From assembly GCA_003246795.1 (NCBI GenBank), contig QKCS01000200.1, positions 1-9,147 of the forward strand: 9,147 nt of DNA. The letters run 5' to 3'. The notes beneath the pieces were generated by a model. The model had not been told where the DNA came from. It worked only from the letters and a program-made list of their open reading frames with translations, and made no database searches. The stretch is from Alphaproteobacteria bacterium (GTDB taxonomy: Bacteria > Pseudomonadota > Alphaproteobacteria > Micropepsales > Micropepsaceae). A program made the translations under genes and the position numbers. Of this stretch, positions 5,471 through 9,147 are shown piece by piece; the first letter of the stretch is position 1; every line of letters begins with the position of its first letter.

Positions 5471-6724
5471 TCACGCGTAGCGCGCTTGGGCCTCGAGCGT
5501 CAGGCCCAAACCCACCGACAAGAAGTCGTCGCCGCGTTTGAAGCTTGCGTTCGGGATTTCATCGCGGACGACAGCTTCGACTGCCGGCACGAGGCTTGAG
5601 CCGCCGGTCATAAAGACGGTGTCGACGTTTTCCGCGTCGACATCGGCCAGCGCGAGGCAGTTCCAGACCGCAAGGCGCAATCGCGTGAGTTCGCTCGCAA
5701 TCGCTTCGTCGAACGTCTCGCGCGTCATGGGCGCGGCAAGGCCGGCTTCGACGAAGGCCAAGCCGACGCTTGCGCTGTCGTCTGCCGTAAGATCGATCTT
5801 CGCTTGCTCGGCGGCGAACGCGATGCGGTGGCCCAGATGCTTGGAGAGAACGGCGAGAAGCCGCGCCGTCTTCTCCTGTTCCACGGCAAGGCGATGAATC
5901 TCCTCCGCCTCGCGCTGGATCTTGGGCGTGTAGCAGAGGTTGATCGTCGGCCACCAAGCCAGGTCGTCGAAGATCGATCTGGGCATCGGCAGTTGTTTAT
6001 CGACCAGTTCGGTGCCGAGGCCGAAGAGCGGCATGACGGCGGCGAGGCTCAAGTTGCGGTCAAAGTCCGTGCCGCCGACGCGGACCCCGGTATTCGCCAG
6101 GATGTCGTCGCGGCGGTCGCTGGCGCGGTCACGGCCCGGGCCGATGCGCACGATCGAGAAGTCGGACGTGCCGCCGCCGATGTCGGCGACGAGGACGATC
6201 TCTTCCTGCTTCACGTTCTGTTCGTACTGTGCGGCTGCCGCGACGGGTTCGTAGAGGAAGGACACCTCGCCGTAGCCGGCTTGGCGGGCAAGGGACGCGA
6301 GCGTCGTTTCAGCGCGCGCATCGGCTGCGTCGTCGCCTTCGACGAAACGCACGGGGCGGCCGTGTACGACGGCGTCGACTGGCGCGCCCAAGGCTTCTTC
6401 CGCCTTTAACCTCAGATGCCGCGAGAACATCGCGATGACGTCGGTGAGCGGGATGGCGCGTTTTGACAACGCAGTGCGTTCGCTGATCAGCGCCGTCGAG
6501 AGGATCGTTTTGAGGCCGCGCATCAGGCGGCCGTCATTGCCGTTCACATAGGCATCGATCGCATCGCGCCCGTAGTGCGGTTTGTCGTGATCTGCGAAGT
6601 CGAAGAAGACGGCCGACGGGATCATCGTCGACGAGCCCTCGACGGGCGCGAGCGTCGCCGCGTTGCCTTTGACGATGCCGATGGCGGAGTTGGACGTGCC
6701 GAAGTCGAAGCCGGCTGCACGCAT
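5471..6724 (-). CDS. Hsp70-family ATPase-domain protein, YegD-like
   Basis: A 417-residue cytosolic protein with the actin/Hsp70 ATPase fold. Phosphate-1 loop FDFGTSNSAIGI (6-17), phosphate-2 loop VADIGGGTSDFSIVRI (179-194) and adenosine loop FMTGGSSLVPAVE (371-383) are all intact; LYEPVAAA at 158-165 and VRVGGTDFDRNL at 214-225 are also typical. It ends after the ATPase domain, so the beta-sandwich substrate-binding domain and lid of DnaK are absent, as in E. coli YegD (about 450 aa). It is therefore an Hsp70 relative, not a canonical chaperone, and its client or partner is unknown. No DnaJ or GrpE gene is nearby. ATG 6724 is chosen: AAAGGGGG lies five bases upstream and residue 2 onward matches family N-termini, whereas an upstream in-frame start at 6757 is untypical. 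The ribosome-binding site can be folded into a hairpin (separate entry). It lies 111 bp downstream of serB. Confidence 0.87.
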   Translation of the reverse strand: MRAAGFDFGTSNSAIGIVKGNAATLAPVEGSSTMIPSAVFFDFADHDKPHYGRDAIDAYVNGNDGRLMRGLKTILSTALISERTALSKRAIPLTDVIAMFSRHLRLKAEEALGAPVDAVVHGRPVRFVEGDDAADARAETTLASLARQAGYGEVSFLYEPVAAAAQYEQNVKQEEIVLVADIGGGTSDFSIVRIGPGRDRASDRRDDILANTGVRVGGTDFDRNLSLAAVMPLFGLGTELVDKQLPMPRSIFDDLAWWPTINLCYTPKIQREAEEIHRLAVEQEKTARLLAVLSKHLGHRIAFAAEQAKIDLTADDSASVGLAFVEAGLAAPMTRETFDEAIASELTRLRLAVWNCLALADVDAENVDTVFMTGGSSLVPAVEAVVRDEIPNASFKRGDDFLSVGLGLTLEAQARYA

Positions 6725-6727
6725 GAT

Positions 6728-6756
6728 TGCCCCCTTTGCTGGTGTGAAGCGGGGCA
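6728..6756 (-). promoter_or_regulatory. Hairpin sequestering the ribosome-binding site of the Hsp70-like gene
   Basis: In the minus-strand transcript TGCCCC (6756-6751) pairs with GGGGCA (6733-6728), and after a one-base bulge CTT pairs with AAG, closing a 10-nt loop. The purine tract AAGGGGG, the only Shine-Dalgarno for ATG 6724, lies entirely in the 3' arm. The fold would block initiation until opened by heat, a protein or a ribosome. The pairing is seen; the regulatory role is inferred. Confidence 0.42.
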
Positions 6757-6781
6757 TCCACTTAGTACGCGTTTTTCAGCC

Positions 6782-6828
6782 TTGCCAGTCTATTTCTTTT
6801 GGTTATTCTAAAGGAGCCGATACGGATG
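6782..6828 (+). promoter_or_regulatory. Promoter-like and SD-like signals in the serB/Hsp70 gap (AT-rich patch)
   Basis: The 111-bp gap has an AT-rich patch. On the plus strand TTGCCA (6782-6787, five of six to the -35) is 16 bp before TATTCT (6804-6809, four of six), followed by AAGGAG (6811-6816) and ATG 6826. That frame, to 7116, is an Arg-rich antisense read of serB and not a convincing protein. On the minus strand the same bases give TAGAAT (6810-6805, five of six to the -10), a fair -10 for the Hsp70-like gene, though without a good -35. Which direction is used cannot be told from sequence. Confidence 0.28.
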
Positions 6829-6835
6829 AAGCGGG

Positions 6836-7705
6836 CTAGTCCAGCACCAGATCGGTTTCCCGAAATCCCTGCAAATACAAGGCGGCGCTCAAGTCGCTAT
6901 GGTCGAAGCGCGCGTGCGCGGCCGCCGCGACGACGGGTTTGGCACGGTAGGCAAGACCTAGGCCCGCCTCACCGAGCATGCCGAGATCGTTGGCGCCATC
7001 GCCGATTGCGATCGTGTCGGCGAGATCGATGTTGTTTTCACGCGCGAGCCGGAGCAGCGCGTCGCGCTTTGCGTCGCGGCCCAAGATCGGTTCGCGTACC
7101 GTGCCGGCGAGTTTAGCGTTCTCGATGACGAGTTCGTTCGCTTGATGGGTCGCGAAGCCGACGTCCTTGGCGATGCGGCTTGTGAAGAAGGTGAAGCCCC
7201 CGGAAACGAGTGCCGTCACCGCGCCCTTTTCGGCCATCGTGCGCACGAGGATGCGGGCGCCGTCGTTGAGTGTGATCCGTTCACGATAGACGCGGTCCAG
7301 AACGGATTCCGGCAGACCCCTGAGCAGCGCAACGCGCTCGCGCAGCGCGCCTTCGAACGGCACGTCGCCGCGCATGGCCCGTTCGGTGATGGCCGCGATC
7401 TGGGGTTTGACGCCCGCGAAATCCGCGATCTCGTCGATGCATTCGCAACCGATGATCGTGGAGTCCATGTCGGCGATCAGCAGACGCTTCCGGCGCCGCG
7501 CGGTGGCGACGACGTTCGCGTCGACCGGCGCTTTGCCGAGCGCGTTTCGCGCTTGGGTGACGATTGCGGGATCTGCCACGCGAAACTCGCATGCGGTTCC
7601 GGGCGAGAGCCAGTGCGGGCTGACGCGCGCGGCAGAGGCGACGACCTTCACGCTGTCGTCATCGAGCGCACCGAGCGCCGCAGTCAGAACCAGCGTATAG
7701 TCCAT
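6836..7705 (-). CDS. serB: Phosphoserine phosphatase
   Basis: Catalyses the last step of serine synthesis, hydrolysing L-phosphoserine to serine, in the cytosol. The 289-residue HAD-superfamily protein shows all motifs: DMDST at 79-83 (Asp79 nucleophile, Asp81 acid/base), the cap beginning CECIDEIADFAG at 87-98, motif II SGGFTFF at 168-174, Lys213 in the motif III region (LGRDAKRDALL), and motif IV GDGANDLGM at 235-243. Residues 1-75 are the N-terminal extension seen in longer SerB proteins. Length fits the alphaproteobacterial type. The start at 7705 is the only plausible one, yet no Shine-Dalgarno precedes it (GATTGCTTCGA), so it may be translated from a short or leaderless transcript. It diverges from miaA across 32 bp, so the promoters of the two genes must overlap each other or the coding regions. 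Confidence 0.95.
   Translation of the reverse strand: MDYTLVLTAALGALDDDSVKVVASAARVSPHWLSPGTACEFRVADPAIVTQARNALGKAPVDANVVATARRRKRLLIADMDSTIIGCECIDEIADFAGVKPQIAAITERAMRGDVPFEGALRERVALLRGLPESVLDRVYRERITLNDGARILVRTMAEKGAVTALVSGGFTFFTSRIAKDVGFATHQANELVIENAKLAGTVREPILGRDAKRDALLRLARENNIDLADTIAIGDGANDLGMLGEAGLGLAYRAKPVVAAAAHARFDHSDLSAALYLQGFRETDLVLD
7696..7701 (+). promoter_or_regulatory. Candidate -10 element for miaA
   Basis: TATAGT matches TATAAT in five of six positions and lies inside the first codons of serB on the opposite strand. It would give a start near 7708 and a 30-nt leader for miaA. No -35 hexamer is recognisable at the right distance, so this is tentative; the 32-bp gap forces the promoter to lie about here. 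Confidence 0.25.
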
Positions 7706-7737
7706 CGAAGCAATCGTGCTGTTTGGGTTGAGGCGGG

Positions 7738-8658
7738 ATGAGCGGACCCGACGCCGTTCTTATTGCAGGGCCTACCGCCAGCGGCAAGTCGGCGCTGGCG
7801 CTGACGCTCGCACGCGACTACGGCGGCGCGGTGATCAACACCGATGCGATGCAGGTCTATCGTGAGTTGCGTATCCTCTCGGCGCGGCCGGACCCAAGCG
7901 AGGAAGCCATCGCGCCTCACCGCCTCTACGGCTTCGTATCGGCATACGAGCCGTTCTCGGTCGCGCGGTGGCTCGATGCCGCGAAGGATGCGCTCGAGGA
8001 AGTGCGCGCCAAGGGGCTCTTGCCGATGTTCGTCGGCGGAACCGGGCTTTACTTCGCGGCGCTGCTGCAGGGGCTTTCGCCGATCCCTGAGATCCACGCG
8101 TCCATTCGCGTCGAGGCGCGCCAGAAATTGGCCGAGTGGGGCAACGAATGGTTCCACGCCGAGCTTGCCGCCCGCGACCCCGAGATGGGGGTGCGGCTCA
8201 ATGCCGGCGACAGCCAGCGTCTGGTGCGCGCATGGGAGGTGATCGAAGCCACAGGACAATCGCTTGCCGAATGGCAGACGCTCAAGGGCGAACCGGTGCT
8301 GTCGGGCGATCTCGTTCGCTATGTCCTGAAACCCAATCGCGACTGGTTGATCGAGCGCATCGCGCGACGTTTTCGCGGCATGGTCGAAGCTGGCGCGCTC
8401 GACGAAGTGCGGGCGCTGCGCGACGGCGGGCTTCGTTCCGACCTTCCCGCCGCACGCGCGCTTGGCGTTCCGCCGTTGCTTGCGCATCTGGACGGGCGGC
8501 TAACGGTTGACGAAGCGGTCGAACGGGCGATCGCGGAGACGCGTCGCTACGCGAAGCGGCAAATGACATGGTTTCGGCACCAGATGTCGGAATGGACGGT
8601 GGTGGAACGCAGCAGTCCGGACGAGATCGCGGAGATCATCGGCACTGAACTCGTCTGA
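7738..8658 (+). CDS. miaA: tRNA dimethylallyltransferase
   Basis: Transfers a dimethylallyl group from DMAPP to N6 of adenosine 37 in tRNAs that read codons starting with U, the first step towards ms2i6A, and so supports reading-frame maintenance. The 306-residue protein has the P-loop GPTASGKS at 11-18, the INTDAMQVYREL segment at 33-44 with catalytic Asp36, FVGGTGLYFAALLQGL at 98-113, QRLVRAWEVIEATGQSL around 159-175 and the C-terminal RRYAKRQMTWFRHQ, all diagnostic of MiaA. ATG 7738 begins two residues before the P-loop strand and has GAGG four bases upstream. Length is normal (about 300-315). It is divergent from serB, a pairing known in many alphaproteobacteria, where acetolactate synthase genes often follow miaA; here an outer-membrane protein gene lies downstream instead. 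Confidence 0.96.
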   Translation: MSGPDAVLIAGPTASGKSALALTLARDYGGAVINTDAMQVYRELRILSARPDPSEEAIAPHRLYGFVSAYEPFSVARWLDAAKDALEEVRAKGLLPMFVGGTGLYFAALLQGLSPIPEIHASIRVEARQKLAEWGNEWFHAELAARDPEMGVRLNAGDSQRLVRAWEVIEATGQSLAEWQTLKGEPVLSGDLVRYVLKPNRDWLIERIARRFRGMVEAGALDEVRALRDGGLRSDLPAARALGVPPLLAHLDGRLTVDEAVERAIAETRRYAKRQMTWFRHQMSEWTVVERSSPDEIAEIIGTELV

Positions 8659-8730
8659 CGCCGGTTGTGCTGTTTCCGTAACGTCACGACTGAATCAACG
8701 ATACAGCTCTGCGGCCCGCGGCTTCGCAGG

Positions 8731-8748
8731 GCGTGCTGGACGCGTTTT
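8731..8748 (+). terminator. Weak possible terminator after miaA
   Basis: GCGT, a five-base loop and ACGC are followed after one G by TTTT (8745-8748). The four-pair stem is short for a factor-independent terminator. A longer-loop stem CTGCG/CGCAG (8709-8729) lies just upstream and may add to it. Confidence 0.3.
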
Positions 8749-8762
8749 AACAGATCGTTAAC
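8747..8762 (+). promoter_or_regulatory. CtrA-type binding site (TTAA-N7-TTAAC)
   Basis: TTAACAGATCGTTAAC is a perfect match to the TTAA-N7-TTAAC consensus of the alphaproteobacterial cell-cycle regulator CtrA. It lies 56 bp before the ATG of the outer-membrane protein gene, in the usual place for activation from around the -35 region, and within the 159-bp gap after miaA. A GANTC methylation site (GAATC, 8692-8696) lies in the same gap. The match is seen; binding is inferred. Confidence 0.6.
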
Positions 8763-8817
8763 CACCCAGCGCTGAAGTCGCTGAACGCAAGAACATGAGT
8801 TGGGAGCGCGTTCGAGA

Positions 8818-9147
8818 ATGACGAGGTCAGCGTGTGCGGCGGCCGCAGCCGGTTTCGCTTTGACGTGTTGCGTTGGCTTCTCGGCGTACGCCACGCCTTG
8901 GACGGCGCGTATGTAGGTCTTCAAGTGGGTGGCGCGTTCGGCGAGGCGGACCAACCGGCGGCGACTACCATCGGTGGACCTTCACATCGGCGCAATCCGA
9001 CATTGATCTGAGCTCGCTCTACGCGGGCGCCCACCTCGGATTCGATTTTCCGGTTCTCGACGAATTCGTGGCGGGGATCTTGGCCGACTACAACTTCGTC
9101 AGCCTGGACGGTGACGACGGTGGCAGCGGCGGCGATCTGAACGGCCT
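8818..9147 (+). pseudogene. Outer-membrane beta-barrel protein (Omp25/RopB-like), frameshifted and cut by the window edge
   Basis: ATG 8818 starts a signal peptide (MTRSACAAAAAGFALTCC, cleavage near SAYA, residues 22-25) and the mature opening TPWT, but this frame stops at TAG 8914. The protein continues one frame over as GAYVGLQVGGAFGEAD (from about 8904), the W-x-G-x-Y-V-G-x-x-x-G opening of small alphaproteobacterial outer-membrane barrels. That frame runs into TGA near 9009; the third frame then carries on from about 8954 as TGGDYHRWTFTSAQSD, SLYAGAHLGFDFP and VAGILADYNFVSLDGDDGG, and stays open to the window end. Each step is explained by loss of one base, the first probably a G from a GGG run near 8903. 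It is either a decaying gene or the result of base-calling errors near a sequence end. Barrels of this type are structural or porin-like; the C-terminal strands are not in view. Confidence 0.72.

Noticed and set aside
8795..8821. Eight-residue leader peptide whose TGA overlaps the ATG of the outer-membrane protein gene.
   Set aside because: Such a short frame with an ATGA overlap is expected by chance, it has no clear Shine-Dalgarno and its codons have no attenuation-like composition.

Overview
The window is a GC-rich, gene-dense bacterial chromosomal segment, most likely from an alphaproteobacterium. The support is a serB gene divergently paired with miaA (a neighbourhood I know from many alphaproteobacteria), alphaproteobacterial-looking protein sequences, and a perfect CtrA-type box (TTAA-N7-TTAAC) before an Omp25/RopB-like outer-membrane protein gene. 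No insertion sequence, CRISPR array, rRNA or convincing tRNA is visible. I cannot name a genus.

Left part (1-3817). acuI (acrylyl-CoA reductase, +) is followed by a two-gene + strand unit: a LysE/RhtB-type amino-acid exporter whose TGA overlaps the GTG start of an unusual protein that fuses a VOC (glyoxalase/bleomycin-resistance fold) domain to a RimJ/RimL-like GNAT acetyltransferase. The exporter plus two small-molecule-modifying domains looks like a detoxification and export module; this is inference. A nitronate monooxygenase-family flavoprotein gene runs the other way and overlaps the 3' end of the fusion gene by 35 bp.

Middle (3818-5467). A 283-bp gene-free gap contains a cluster of hairpins that fits no RNA family I recognise. 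It is followed by a membrane-anchored SPFH/band-7 (slipin-like) gene on the - strand and, divergently, a small secreted four-cysteine protein of unknown function.

Right part (5468-9147). A YegD-like Hsp70 ATPase-domain protein (-) has a leader that can fold its Shine-Dalgarno into a hairpin. Upstream of it lies serB (phosphoserine phosphatase, -), separated by only 32 bp from divergent miaA (tRNA dimethylallyltransferase, +). The window ends in an outer-membrane beta-barrel gene that reads as broken by two single-base losses, preceded by the CtrA-type site.

The most unusual items are the VOC-GNAT fusion coupled to the exporter, the hairpin-rich intergenic region, the sequestered ribosome-binding site before the Hsp70-like gene, and the CtrA-box/broken OMP gene. 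I found nothing that amounts to a clearly new multi-gene system.
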